NCBI RefSeq assembly: GCF_018362995.1
Contig: NZ_CP074372.1
Span: forward strand, 3,410,001-3,474,000
DNA from: Chryseobacterium indologenes
Lineage (GTDB): Bacteria; Bacteroidota; Bacteroidia; Flavobacteriales; Weeksellaceae
Direction: 5' to 3'
DNA: 64,000 nucleotides
Shown here: in pieces, positions 41,193 to 48,715 of the stretch
Layout: the number at the start of each line of letters is the position of its first letter
How positions within the stretch are numbered: position 1 is the stretch's first letter
The notes under the pieces: generated by a model
What the model saw: the letters and a program-made list of their open reading frames with translations, nothing else
What the model was told of the DNA's origin: nothing
Databases searched by the model: none
Translations under genes and position numbers: made by a program

Positions 41193-41723
41193 TTATTTAT
41201 TGATAAGCCCGAAAATTGTTGCATCTACAAATTTTCCTTTTTCAAAAAAATAATCTTTCAACGTTCCTTCTTTGCTGAAGTTTAAAGAAGATAAAAGCCT
41301 TTCAGAAGAGATATTGGAAGGGTCAATGAATGCATCTACGCGGTGCAGTCTCATGGTTTCAAATCCATAAGTCAGGATAGGAAGAATAGCTTCTTTCATA
41401 TAAGACTGCTGCCAGAATTTTGGATTGAGCTCATAGCCGATTTCAGCTCTGAAATGTTCCCTGTACCAGTTGTGGTAGCCACAGGTGCCAATAACTTTCT
41501 TTTCAGATTTCAGTTCCAGCGCCCATCGGAATCCTTTTCCTTTTTCAAACTCGCTGTTAAAATGCTGAATAATGCGACGGGAGTCCTCTTCTGTTTTAAA
41601 GGTTTCAAGATCATAATATTCCATAACTTCATCGAGAGAAAAATATTCGAACAGATCTTGGGTATCATTAAAAGTAAGCTGACGTAAAATAAGCCTTTCA
41701 GTCTCTAAGACAGGAAATTCCAT
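41193..41723 (-). CDS. GNAT-family N-acetyltransferase (RimJ/RimL-like)
   Basis: A 176-residue enzyme opening L-E-T-E-R-L-I-L-R-Q-L, with I-G-T-C-G-Y-H-N, the acetyl-CoA region A-E-I-G-Y-E-L-N-P-K-F-W-Q-Q-S-Y-M-K-E-A and F-I-D-P-S-N-I-S-S-E-R-L-L near the end. It belongs to the same group as the protein at 23310 but is clearly a different subfamily. Substrate unknown. Confidence 0.85.
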   Translation of the reverse strand: MEFPVLETERLILRQLTFNDTQDLFEYFSLDEVMEYYDLETFKTEEDSRRIIQHFNSEFEKGKGFRWALELKSEKKVIGTCGYHNWYREHFRAEIGYELNPKFWQQSYMKEAILPILTYGFETMRLHRVDAFIDPSNISSERLLSSLNFSKEGTLKDYFFEKGKFVDATIFGLINK

Positions 41724-41825
41724 AAATAATGTGATTTGATGGGTGAAAAGTACGATTAATTACTGATAAAGAAAAGTATAGAAGATTAACCCCTAAACAA
41801 TTCTCTTAGCCTGAATTTATTTTTC

Positions 41826-41833
41826 TAAATTTG
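41826..41833 (+). promoter_or_regulatory. probable -7 box of mutS
   Basis: TAAATTTG, a full TAnnTTTG match, 16 bases before the mutS ATG. No clean -33 box. Confidence 0.4.
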
Positions 41834-41849
41834 GGGCTCATTTTTTACT

Positions 41850-44441
41850 ATGGCAAAATCGAAGAAGGAAACCCCGTTAATGACGCAGTACAATACCATC
41901 AAGGGTAAATACCCGGATGCGCTATTACTTTTCAGAGTAGGGGACTTTTATGAAACTTTTGGGCAGGATGCTGTGAAAACATCCCAGATTCTTGGCATTG
42001 TTCTTACCAAAAGAAACAACGGGGAAGGAAGTGTGGAGCTGGCAGGATTTCCGCACCATTCAATAGATTCTTATCTTCCGAAACTGGTAAGAGCAGGAAT
42101 GAGAGTGGCCATCTGTGATCAGCTGGAAGATCCCAAAATGGTGAAGGGTATTGTAAAACGTGGTGTTACTGAGTTGGTTACGCCTGGAGTTACCTTCAAT
42201 GACCAGGTTTTAAATTCAAAAAAGAACAATTTCCTGCTTTCATTACACAAAGAAAAAGAGAAATATGGAATCGCTTTAGTGGATATCTCTACCGGCGAGT
42301 TCCTGGTAAGTGAAGGAAATCTGGAGAAGCTTTTGCACATTGTCAATACATTTGATCCCAGTGAGATTATTTATCAGAGAAGCGTACAGATTCCTGATCA
42401 GATTAAGAATAGAAGTGCCTTTAAACTGGAAGACTGGGCTTTCCAATATAATTTTGCTTATGAAAAATTAACGAATCACTTCAAAACCAATTCATTAAAA
42501 GGATTTGGTGTAGAAAACTTTCCGCTGGCCATTACTGCAGCAGGAGCTATTTTTGCTTATCTGGTGGAAGATACCCATCATAATCTGCTGGCCCATATTA
42601 CAAAGCTTCAGATCATTCCACAGGAAGATTATCTGATGATGGATAATTTTACCCTGAGAAACCTTGAAATTGTTTATCCAAGCAATCCACAGGGAAAATC
42701 TCTGCTGGATATCATTGATAAAACCTCTACTCCGATGGGAGGAAGGCTTTTGAGGAGAAGAATCATTCTTCCCTTAAAATCAGTGGATGAAATTATGAGA
42801 AGACTTTCTCTGATTGATTTCTTAAACGAGAATGATCATCTGAAATATGAGATCTGCCAGCTTCTGAAATCGATTTCTGATCTTGACCGACTAATGGGAA
42901 AACTGGCTGCAGAGAAAATTTCACCTAAAGAACTGGGATATCTTCGTCAAAGTTTAATTAATATTCACAAAATCAAAGCGTTATTGCATCCTCATGCAGA
43001 TGTGCTGGCGTGGCTGGAGCCTTTGTTTGATCTTGAAGAACTGATTAAATTCCTTCAGAATCATCTTAATGAAGAACTTCCGGTAAGTATTGCCAAAGGA
43101 AATATCATTAAAGAAGGTGTTTCTGAAGAGCTGGACAGATTGAGAAATCTACAGAATAAAGGGCGTGGATTCCTGGACGAAATGTGCCAGAGAGAGATTG
43201 AAAGAACAGGTATTACAAGCCTTAAAATTGATTTTAATAACGTTTTCGGATACTATATTGAAGTCCGGAATACTCATAAAGATAAAGTTCCTGATGATTG
43301 GGTAAGAAAGCAAACCCTGGTTAATGCTGAAAGATATATTACCGAAGAATTAAAGGAATACGAAAGCCAGATCCTTGGTGCTGAAGAAAAAATAGGAGTT
43401 CTGGAAACTTCGCTGTACAGAAATGTATGTGCAGAAACGATGGTTTATATTGACCAGATCCAGGGAAACTCCAATATCATTGCTCAGCTTGATGTAGCGG
43501 CCGGACTATCTGAACTGGCTGTTTCTGAGAGTTATACAAAGCCTATTTTGAATGATGGCTATGCAATTGATTTAAAAGAAGCCAGACATCCGATCATTGA
43601 GAATGCGCTTCCGCTGGGTGAAAAGTATATTCCGAATGATATCTTCCTAGACAAACATTCCCAGCAGATTATTATGGTGACAGGACCGAACATGGCCGGT
43701 AAATCCGCCATTCTGCGCCAGACTGCTATTGTTTGTCTTTTGGCTCAGATAGGAAGCTTTGTCCCTGCAAAGCATGCTGAAATAGGAATGCTGGATAAGA
43801 TCTTTACGAGGGTAGGTGCTACAGACAATATTTCTGCAGGTGAATCAACTTTCATGGTAGAAATGAACGAGGCAGCGAATATTTTGAACAATATTTCAGA
43901 GCGAAGCCTTATTCTGCTGGACGAAATTGGTCGTGGGACTTCCACTTATGACGGGGTTTCTATTGCATGGGCAATTGCAGAATACCTTCATCAGCATCCA
44001 ACACAATCCAAGACTTTGTTTGCTACACATTATCATGAACTGAATGAAATGACTATCAATTTCGAAAGGGTGAAAAACTTCCACGTTTCTATTCAGGAAA
44101 ACAAAGGAAACATTATTTTCCTGAGAAAACTGATTCCTGGTGGAAGTGAGCACAGTTTTGGTATTCATGTAGCAAAACTGGCGGGAATGCCTGCCAAAGT
44201 GGTGAACAGAGCCAATGAGATTCTTAAAACACTTGAAGCGAGCAGAACGCAGGGAAGTGGAGGTACTTCTGAGAGTATCAAAAGAGTGACTGAAGAAAAT
44301 ATGCAGCTCTCTTTCTTCCAGCTGGATGATCCTGTTCTGGAAAATATCCGTGAGGAGCTGACGAAAATAGATATTAATACATTGACACCTATTGAAGCTT
44401 TAATGAAGCTGAATGCAATAAAAAAAATGATTGGAGGTTAA
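41850..44441 (+). CDS. mutS: DNA mismatch-repair protein MutS
   Basis: An 863-residue mismatch sensor. The base-probing F-Y-E (Phe33, Glu35 in V-G-D-F-Y-E-T-F) is in place, then the connector, the lever/clamp domains, and the ATPase with Walker A G-P-N-M-A-G-K-S (near residue 612), Walker B L-I-L-L-D-E-I-G-R-G-T-S-T-Y-D-G and the H-loop F-A-T-H-Y-H-E-L. The C-terminal S-F-F-Q-L and L-M-K-L-N segments match the tail that meets MutL/beta clamp. Full length. Confidence 0.97.
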   Translation: MAKSKKETPLMTQYNTIKGKYPDALLLFRVGDFYETFGQDAVKTSQILGIVLTKRNNGEGSVELAGFPHHSIDSYLPKLVRAGMRVAICDQLEDPKMVKGIVKRGVTELVTPGVTFNDQVLNSKKNNFLLSLHKEKEKYGIALVDISTGEFLVSEGNLEKLLHIVNTFDPSEIIYQRSVQIPDQIKNRSAFKLEDWAFQYNFAYEKLTNHFKTNSLKGFGVENFPLAITAAGAIFAYLVEDTHHNLLAHITKLQIIPQEDYLMMDNFTLRNLEIVYPSNPQGKSLLDIIDKTSTPMGGRLLRRRIILPLKSVDEIMRRLSLIDFLNENDHLKYEICQLLKSISDLDRLMGKLAAEKISPKELGYLRQSLINIHKIKALLHPHADVLAWLEPLFDLEELIKFLQNHLNEELPVSIAKGNIIKEGVSEELDRLRNLQNKGRGFLDEMCQREIERTGITSLKIDFNNVFGYYIEVRNTHKDKVPDDWVRKQTLVNAERYITEELKEYESQILGAEEKIGVLETSLYRNVCAETMVYIDQIQGNSNIIAQLDVAAGLSELAVSESYTKPILNDGYAIDLKEARHPIIENALPLGEKYIPNDIFLDKHSQQIIMVTGPNMAGKSAILRQTAIVCLLAQIGSFVPAKHAEIGMLDKIFTRVGATDNISAGESTFMVEMNEAANILNNISERSLILLDEIGRGTSTYDGVSIAWAIAEYLHQHPTQSKTLFATHYHELNEMTINFERVKNFHVSIQENKGNIIFLRKLIPGGSEHSFGIHVAKLAGMPAKVVNRANEILKTLEASRTQGSGGTSESIKRVTEENMQLSFFQLDDPVLENIREELTKIDINTLTPIEALMKLNAIKKMIGG

Positions 44442-44456
44442 TCCAATCATTTTTTT
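44421..44456. terminator. bidirectional terminator between mutS and the peptide genes
   Basis: Perfect 15-bp stem (AAAAAAATGATTGGA/TCCAATCATTTTTTT) with loop GGTTAA. The mutS stop lies in the loop. On the minus strand it ends the transcript of the peptide genes. Confidence 0.92.
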
Positions 44457-44476
44457 TAATAATGTTAAAAGCTTGA

Positions 44477-44635
44477 TTAGCAGCAGTAGCCGTCTTTACC
44501 CTTTGGGCCGATAATAAGGAAGTGACTTACTCCTCTTAGCTTGCATAAACCTTCTGCGCAGGCAGCTATACCTCCGTTGATTTCTTTAAGCTCGGCTTTG
44601 GTGAGTTTTCTTGTGTTGAGGTTTGAATTTTTCAT
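44477..44635 (-). CDS. double-glycine-leader Cys-rich peptide 1 (bacteriocin-like)
   Basis: 52 residues from the ATG at 44635. Leader K-N-S-N-L-N-T-R-K-L-T-K-A-E-L-K-E-I-N-G-G (21-22 cut site), core of 30 residues with C-A-E-G-L-C and the end G-K-D-G-Y-C-C. The leader matches the Gly-Gly type cut by C39-peptidase ABC exporters. Three relatives lie directly upstream on the same strand. The gene is preceded by a 7-bp hairpin at 44641-44664 that occupies the whole gap to peptide 2. A secreted peptide is likely; antibacterial action is inference. Confidence 0.85.
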   Translation of the reverse strand: MKNSNLNTRKLTKAELKEINGGIAACAEGLCKLRGVSHFLIIGPKGKDGYCC

Positions 44636-44640
44636 ATTTT

Positions 44641-44664
44641 CCAAGTTTATATTGTATAACTTGG
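44641..44664 (-). promoter_or_regulatory. hairpin between peptide genes 2 and 1
   Basis: CCAAGTT (44641-44647) and AACTTGG (44658-44664) flank a 10-base loop and lie directly between the stop of peptide 2 and the start of peptide 1. It has no T-run, so it may tune translation or RNA decay rather than end transcription. Confidence 0.45.
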
Positions 44665-44832
44665 TTAACAGCAAAATCCATCCTGCATGCCAGGCACTCC
44701 ATATCGTTCTTCTCCGGTGTGAGGATCTGTGCAGCTTATTACTCTAGGGCAGATGGGTCTGTTAGCTCCTCCGCTGATTTCTTTAAGCTCATTTTTACTA
44801 AGCTTTCTTTTTTGATTCTTTGAATTTTTCAT
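44665..44832 (-). CDS. double-glycine-leader Cys-rich peptide 2 (bacteriocin-like)
   Basis: 55 residues. Leader K-N-S-K-N-Q-K-R-K-L-S-K-N-E-L-K-E-I-S-G-G, core with C-P-R-V-I-S-C and the end M-Q-D-G-F-C-C. Same plan as the three neighbours, with the most divergent core (Ser for Asn before Gly-Gly, one residue more between the first two Cys). It is first in its own transcript, from the promoter at 44855-44885. Confidence 0.87.
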   Translation of the reverse strand: MKNSKNQKRKLSKNELKEISGGANRPICPRVISCTDPHTGEERYGVPGMQDGFCC

Positions 44833-44854
44833 AATAATTTTAATTTGGTAAAAG

Positions 44855-44885
44855 CTAATTTACAAGTTATTTTAATATTTGCAAA
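44855..44885 (-). promoter_or_regulatory. promoter of peptide genes 2 and 1
   Basis: Minus strand: TTTG (44882-44885), exactly 19 bases, TAAATTAG (44855-44862), followed by CT. One position differs from TAnnTTTG. The same TAAATTAGCT with the same spacing occurs before peptide gene 4, so the two transcripts are probably co-regulated. Confidence 0.65.
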
Positions 44886-44933
44886 ATATTGTGAGTCAAA
44901 TTGTTAACTTTTTTTCGCGAAATCTATTTTATG

Positions 44934-44960
44934 AAAAAAGATTGAGGGGTTGCCTCAATC
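44934..44960 (-). terminator. terminator of the peptide 4-3 transcript
   Basis: Perfect 8-bp stem GATTGAGG/CCTCAATC with a 5-base loop, followed on the minus strand by TTTTTT. It lies 30 bases after the stop of peptide 3 and separates the two peptide transcripts. Confidence 0.88.
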
Positions 44961-44990
44961 CTTATTTATCTAACAAAGCTTTATTTGATA

Positions 44991-45149
44991 TTAACAGCAA
45001 TATCCGTCTCTTCCTACCGGCCCTATTACAAACTCGCCGTCACCCCTGTCACAAAGTCCTTCCGGGCATACAACAGGTCCGTTACCTCCGTTAATCTCTT
45101 TCAATTCGCTTTTTGTTAATTTTCTTTTTTGAATGTTTGATTTTTTCAT
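44991..45149 (-). CDS. double-glycine-leader Cys-rich peptide 3 (bacteriocin-like)
   Basis: 52 residues. Leader K-K-S-N-I-Q-K-R-K-L-T-K-S-E-L-K-E-I-N-G-G, core C-P-E-G-L-C ... G-P-V-G-R-D-G-Y-C-C. It shares E-G-L-C and I-G-P with peptide 1, its closest relative here. It follows peptide gene 4 by 42 bases with no promoter in between and is closed by the terminator at 44934-44960. It was not listed as a long frame because of its size. Confidence 0.88.
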   Translation of the reverse strand: MKKSNIQKRKLTKSELKEINGGNGPVVCPEGLCDRGDGEFVIGPVGRDGYCC

Positions 45150-45191
45150 GGTAATTTTTAGTTTTGATTTGATTTTTCTTGAAGTTTTTAA

Positions 45192-45353
45192 TTAGCAACA
45201 GAATCCATCTTTTCCCACCAGACCTGGAACCAGTTCTCCTGAGTCAGGTTGTGTACAGAACCCCCGAAGGCATCTTGGAGGAAGTGCTCCACCGTTAATT
45301 TCTTTTAGTTCGCTTTTGGAAAGCTTTCTCTTTTGAGTGTTTGAATTTTTCAT
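45192..45353 (-). CDS. double-glycine-leader Cys-rich peptide 4 (bacteriocin-like)
   Basis: 53 residues. Leader K-N-S-N-T-Q-K-R-K-L-S-K-S-E-L-K-E-I-N-G-G, core R-C-L-R-G-F-C ... V-G-K-D-G-F-C-C. First gene of the four in transcription order. All four cores share C-x4-5-C early and D-G-[YF]-C-C at the end, so four Cys that could form two disulfides. No modification enzyme or C39 exporter gene is in the window. Confidence 0.88.
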   Translation of the reverse strand: MKNSNTQKRKLSKSELKEINGGALPPRCLRGFCTQPDSGELVPGLVGKDGFCC

Positions 45354-45377
45354 GGTAATTTTAGTTTTGATTCTGAG

Positions 45378-45408
45378 CTAATTTACATTTTATTTTTATT
45401 AATTCAAC
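45378..45408 (-). promoter_or_regulatory. promoter of peptide genes 4 and 3
   Basis: Minus strand: GTTG (45405-45408), exactly 19 bases, TAAATTAG (45378-45385), followed by CT, then a ~25-base leader to the ATG. It matches the promoter at 44855-44885 in the -7 box and the spacing. Confidence 0.55.
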
Positions 45409-45503
45409 AGTTGGTGAAAGAATATTGTGCAATAAATAGAATTCTTAACAAATTTTAACAAGTTGATTCTCATTGAGAAAGAATGCATTTATTAATTTTG
45501 AAT

Positions 45504-45992
45504 ATGAAGAATTTAATAAAGATACTAGCTGTATTTATATTTTGTACGGTTTTTAAAGCTCAGCAGACAGAAGTTTCTGTGATAAAATATGAAGATCTGG
45601 AAAAGAGGATCCAGCAGGAAAAAGATAAATTATTGGTTGTCAATTTTTGGTCAACCACCTGTGGACCATGTGTAAAAGAGCTTCCCCATTTTATGGAAGT
45701 GAATGGTGAGTTTACAGATAATCAGAAATTTAAAATGATCTTAGTTTCACTGGACAGGCTTGCAGATAAAGAAAGGGTAGTGAAATTCATTAAAAATAAA
45801 AACCTTACTGCTGAAGTTCTCTTGCTGGATGATATCAAAAGAATGAATACCTGGATTCCAAAGTTTGAAAAAGACTGGGATGGGAATATTCCTGTGACAC
45901 TGTTCTATAAAAACGGAGCGAAATTTCATTTCAATGACGGTGAAATGAGCAAAGAAGACCTTGAAAAAACAATTAAAGAAAATCTACAATAA
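45504..45992 (+). CDS. exported TlpA-like thioredoxin-fold protein
   Basis: 162 residues from the ATG at 45504, where a signal peptide begins (I-K-I-L-A-V-F-I-F-C-T-V-F-K-A-Q). The thioredoxin active site is T-T-C-G-P-C (Cys53, Cys56), preceded by V-V-N-F-W-S. The cis-Pro appears in G-N-I-P-V-T-L-F. TlpA-type proteins reduce or set disulfides in the periplasm. It is divergent from the Cys-rich peptide genes (150 bases apart) and followed in 10 bases by another thioredoxin-fold gene. Confidence 0.87.
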   Translation: MKNLIKILAVFIFCTVFKAQQTEVSVIKYEDLEKRIQQEKDKLLVVNFWSTTCGPCVKELPHFMEVNGEFTDNQKFKMILVSLDRLADKERVVKFIKNKNLTAEVLLLDDIKRMNTWIPKFEKDWDGNIPVTLFYKNGAKFHFNDGEMSKEDLEKTIKENLQ

Positions 45993-46002
45993 ATAATCGA
46001 TT

Positions 46003-46656
46003 ATGAAAGACCTGAAAATTTTAATGACCGCATTCATCGTTGGACTTGGGTTACTGAGCTTTACGACGACGAATCATGATAGAAACAATACCCAGAAAGA
46101 GAATATTTCTGCAAAAGGCTATGAAGTAGGAGATGAAGCTGCTGATTTTAAACTTAAAAATATCGATGGTAAAATGGTTTCTTTAAGCGATTTTAAGAGT
46201 GCAAAAGGATTCATTGTGGTATTTACATGCAACCACTGCCCATATGCCAAGAAATATGAAGACAGGATTATTGAGCTGGATAAAAAATATAAAGCTCAGG
46301 GATATCCGGTAATTGCAATCAATCCTAATGATCCTAATGTACAGCCCGAAGATGGCTACCAACAGATGATTGAAAGAGCAAAGCAGAAAGGATTTACTTT
46401 TCCGTATCTGGTAGATGAAGGGCAGAAAATTTATCCGCAGTATGGAGCTACAAAGACGCCTCATGTGTTTGTACTGAAGAAAGAAAACGGAAAGAATATC
46501 GTAAAATACATTGGCGCAATCGACAACAATTATGATAACCCGAATGATGTATCCGAATATTATGCTCAGGATGCCGTAAATGCCCTGATAAAAGATGAAC
46601 CGGTGAAAATGACAAAAACGGTAGCTATCGGATGTACAATTAAAGTAAAGAAATAA
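46003..46656 (+). CDS. exported thioredoxin-family protein (AhpC/TSA-like, CxxC)
   Basis: 217 residues with an N-terminal signal/anchor (I-L-M-T-A-F-I-V-G-L-G-L-L-S-F). The body begins G-D-E-A-A-D-F-K-L-K-N-I-D-G as in redoxins, and the active site is T-C-N-H-C-P-Y-A (Cys76, Cys79). The cis-Pro is in K-T-P-H-V-F-V. A conserved late Cys (A-I-G-C-T-I-K) is the family's extra. Follows the TlpA-like gene by 10 bases and shares its terminator at 46679. Confidence 0.87.
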   Translation: MKDLKILMTAFIVGLGLLSFTTTNHDRNNTQKENISAKGYEVGDEAADFKLKNIDGKMVSLSDFKSAKGFIVVFTCNHCPYAKKYEDRIIELDKKYKAQGYPVIAINPNDPNVQPEDGYQQMIERAKQKGFTFPYLVDEGQKIYPQYGATKTPHVFVLKKENGKNIVKYIGAIDNNYDNPNDVSEYYAQDAVNALIKDEPVKMTKTVAIGCTIKVKK

Positions 46657-46678
46657 TATATTTGCTCCTATAAAAATA

Positions 46679-46707
46679 AAATCGGTGTTCCTTGAATACC
46701 GATTTTT
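46679..46707 (+). terminator. terminator after the two thioredoxin genes
   Basis: Stem AAATCGGT (46679-46686)/ACCGATTT (46698-46705) around an 11-base loop, followed by TTTTAT. Confidence 0.82.
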
Positions 46708-46728
46708 TATGCCTAATTCCCTTTTGAA

Positions 46729-47130
46729 ATGAAATTGCAATTCAGCCTGAAATATCTTCTTCTAACCGTATTTATTTTTCTGGTGGAAGTATTAATTGCC
46801 ACCAAATTAAGTGGTGTTTTCTTCGTAAGAGCTTATCTCGGGGATGTTATTGTGGTGATGCTTCTGTATACTTTTGTGAAAAGTTTTGTAAAAGTAAATG
46901 ACCAGAAACTGATTCTGGGAATTCTTATTTTTTCATTTCTGGTAGAGTTTGCCCAGTATTTCAATATTGCAGAAAAACTAGGCTTCCGTCCTGGAAGCCT
47001 GATGTATATTGTTATCGGAAATTCTTTTTCATGGATTGATAATCTTTGCTATGCTGTAGGCTGTCTGCTGCTTTATCTTTTCGTAAAGATGGCAAAAAGT
47101 GAAAGCTTAACCTCAACCCCTAATCCCTAA
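46729..47130 (+). CDS. DUF2809-family membrane protein
   Basis: A 133-residue protein with four membrane segments and the family features R-A-Y-L-G-D-V-I-V-V-M-L-L-Y, E-F-A-Q-Y-F-N (E-x-x-Q) and I-G-N-S-F-S-W-I-D. Length is usual for DUF2809; function unknown. The last codons (L-T-S-T-P-N-P) are encoded by a CCCTAA-like low-complexity run that continues past the stop, so the natural C-terminus may have been changed by a repeat. Confidence 0.82.
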   Translation: MKLQFSLKYLLLTVFIFLVEVLIATKLSGVFFVRAYLGDVIVVMLLYTFVKSFVKVNDQKLILGILIFSFLVEFAQYFNIAEKLGFRPGSLMYIVIGNSFSWIDNLCYAVGCLLLYLFVKMAKSESLTSTPNP

Positions 47131-47152
47131 CCCCTGCAACCTAATCCCTACT
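47105..47152. repeat. low-complexity CCCTAA-like run
   Basis: Short units such as CCCCTAATCC, CCTAACCCCT and CCTAATCCCTA repeat five or six times without strict period. The run includes the end of the DUF2809 gene and all but a few bases of the gap to the convergent lipoprotein gene. Confidence 0.6.
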
Positions 47153-47154
47153 GT

Positions 47155-48075
47155 TTATCTTCCAAAACTATCGTACTTATCCTCTGCATACTTGGTAAAG
47201 CGGTTCAATAAAGCAACATTTTCCTTTTCCATAGGAGAAAGATCATTGTCTACATTGCTGGAAACAGGAATGTACCAGTCTGTTTGCTCAAAGAAATTTC
47301 TGTAGGTTTCTTTTTTGAAAGAATAGCCATGTCTTGCAAATACGGAATTTTTGATGATCTCAAGATCAAGTTTTCTTAAGTTTTTAAGATCCTTTTCTGT
47401 CAGTTTCTGTTTGGAGGCATTCAGTTTGAAAATTGCTTCTGAAGCGATACGGTTTTTAGATGTTTTATAGCTTTCTGTCTTTCCGGTTTCTTCATCCGTG
47501 TACTTTTCTGTAAACTCCTTAGGATTGGACCAGTCTACCAGATCAGAATCTTTATTCAACATAAAATTAGGATTGTAAACAAACTCTTTTTTAGTCAGTT
47601 TAAGTGTTTTTGAAGGGGCTTTAACGCTTGTTTTATCAAAGGCGTTCCACTTTCCGGTTAGGCTGTCTCCTTTCAGTTTTACTTCAAATCTCCCGTCTGT
47701 TTTGTCATTGCCAGGTTCATCCAGTATAAAAGACGCTGAAGTCTCATTGAAAACTCCTCTGAATGGGCGCTGATTACCATTCACAATACTTTGTCCGTAA
47801 ACGCTGTCCTTGGTAATTCTGTTGATCTTTAAAGAAATTCTTTTGTAATTATCGACATCATATTCCGAGCCATCTGTCTCGTCAACTACCTTTTCCATTC
47901 CGGCAAACTCACCGGTATAAATTCCGTAGTATTCTTTGTGAACTTCAGGAATAACAATAGAATCTTTCTTTGCGGTCAGGGAATCTTTCCCCGATTCATT
48001 GGTCTTTCCCTCTTTTTTACAGCTTGCCAAAGAAACTGCCAATAAAGAAATCAATGTGTAATTTACAATTTTCAT
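47155..48075 (-). CDS. YARHG-domain lipoprotein
   Basis: A 306-residue protein with a lipoprotein signal (S-L-A-S-C, Cys19). The C-terminal ~80 residues form a YARHG domain: L-D-L-E-I-I-K-N-S-V-F-A-R-H-G-Y-S-F-K, then F-F-E-Q-T-D-W-Y. The middle is a beta-rich part of unknown type with D-S-L-T-G-K-W-N-A-F-D. YARHG domains are thought to act outside the cell, often with peptidoglycan. It is the last of a five-gene minus-strand run, overlapping the DUF2306 gene by 4 bases. Confidence 0.82.
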   Translation of the reverse strand: MKIVNYTLISLLAVSLASCKKEGKTNESGKDSLTAKKDSIVIPEVHKEYYGIYTGEFAGMEKVVDETDGSEYDVDNYKRISLKINRITKDSVYGQSIVNGNQRPFRGVFNETSASFILDEPGNDKTDGRFEVKLKGDSLTGKWNAFDKTSVKAPSKTLKLTKKEFVYNPNFMLNKDSDLVDWSNPKEFTEKYTDEETGKTESYKTSKNRIASEAIFKLNASKQKLTEKDLKNLRKLDLEIIKNSVFARHGYSFKKETYRNFFEQTDWYIPVSSNVDNDLSPMEKENVALLNRFTKYAEDKYDSFGR

Positions 48076-48710
48076 ATATGTTTTTTTGTGATTAAATATT
48101 CAATAATAAGGATATTGGGAATCCAGCCCAGCCATGCAATGATCTGATACACATCCATAGGATTGGGATGAAATAAATATACAATAATTACTTTCCACAT
48201 TCTCAGGGTAATTGCAGACAATGTAAAAGCAAAACTGCGCCACATCCATTGTTTGTGTTCTTTAAACTTTTTGTGTTTCGCCAGCTGATATGCTTTAAAG
48301 GTTGAAAACCACCATAAAAAGCCTAAAATGGCAAACGACACCTTTGATAAAATACCTCCGTTGGCAAAGATTCCCATATAAATTCCTGATGGCGCTGCAA
48401 AAATCAGAATGAGAAAAATATACACTTTTCCCATATTACGATGGAAGTTTTTTAATCCAAAATTCCGTCTGAGAATGGCCAGAAACCCTGAAAGGAGAAC
48501 AAAAATACTCGTATAAACGTGAGTATAGAAAAATGTAAGGTATTCAGGCCTTTCTACTACTTCCGTCTGCTTAATCATCAGGAAACTGACTTCAGGATTA
48601 AAAGGAATATACTCTAAAGTAATTTTTAACATCAGCCAAAAGAAATATCCAAATCCCAGGATAAGAAGGATTTTAAAAAGGGAAGATGTATTTCTTTTAA
48701 CGGATAACAT
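48072..48710 (-). CDS. DUF2306-family membrane protein
   Basis: A 212-residue protein with about six membrane segments. F-H-R-N-M-G-K-V-Y and H-K-Q-W-M-W-R-S-F-A-F-T-L-S-A-I-T-L-R are typical of DUF2306, including the His pair that may bind haem or metal (inference). Its stop overlaps the next gene by ATGA. Function unknown. Confidence 0.8.
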   Translation of the reverse strand: MLSVKRNTSSLFKILLILGFGYFFWLMLKITLEYIPFNPEVSFLMIKQTEVVERPEYLTFFYTHVYTSIFVLLSGFLAILRRNFGLKNFHRNMGKVYIFLILIFAAPSGIYMGIFANGGILSKVSFAILGFLWWFSTFKAYQLAKHKKFKEHKQWMWRSFAFTLSAITLRMWKVIIVYLFHPNPMDVYQIIAWLGWIPNILIIEYLITKKHI

Positions 48711-48715
48711 TTTGA

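Noticed and set aside
46657..46664. TATATTTG as a promoter for the DUF2809 gene
   Set aside because: It lies at the stop codon of the redoxin gene, has no -33 box, and is followed by a terminator before the next start.
46183..46740. 185-codon minus-strand frame over the redoxin gene
   Set aside because: Fully overlaps a clear thioredoxin-family gene and its terminator; amino-acid content (Ile/Phe/Cys/His rich) is that of an antisense frame.
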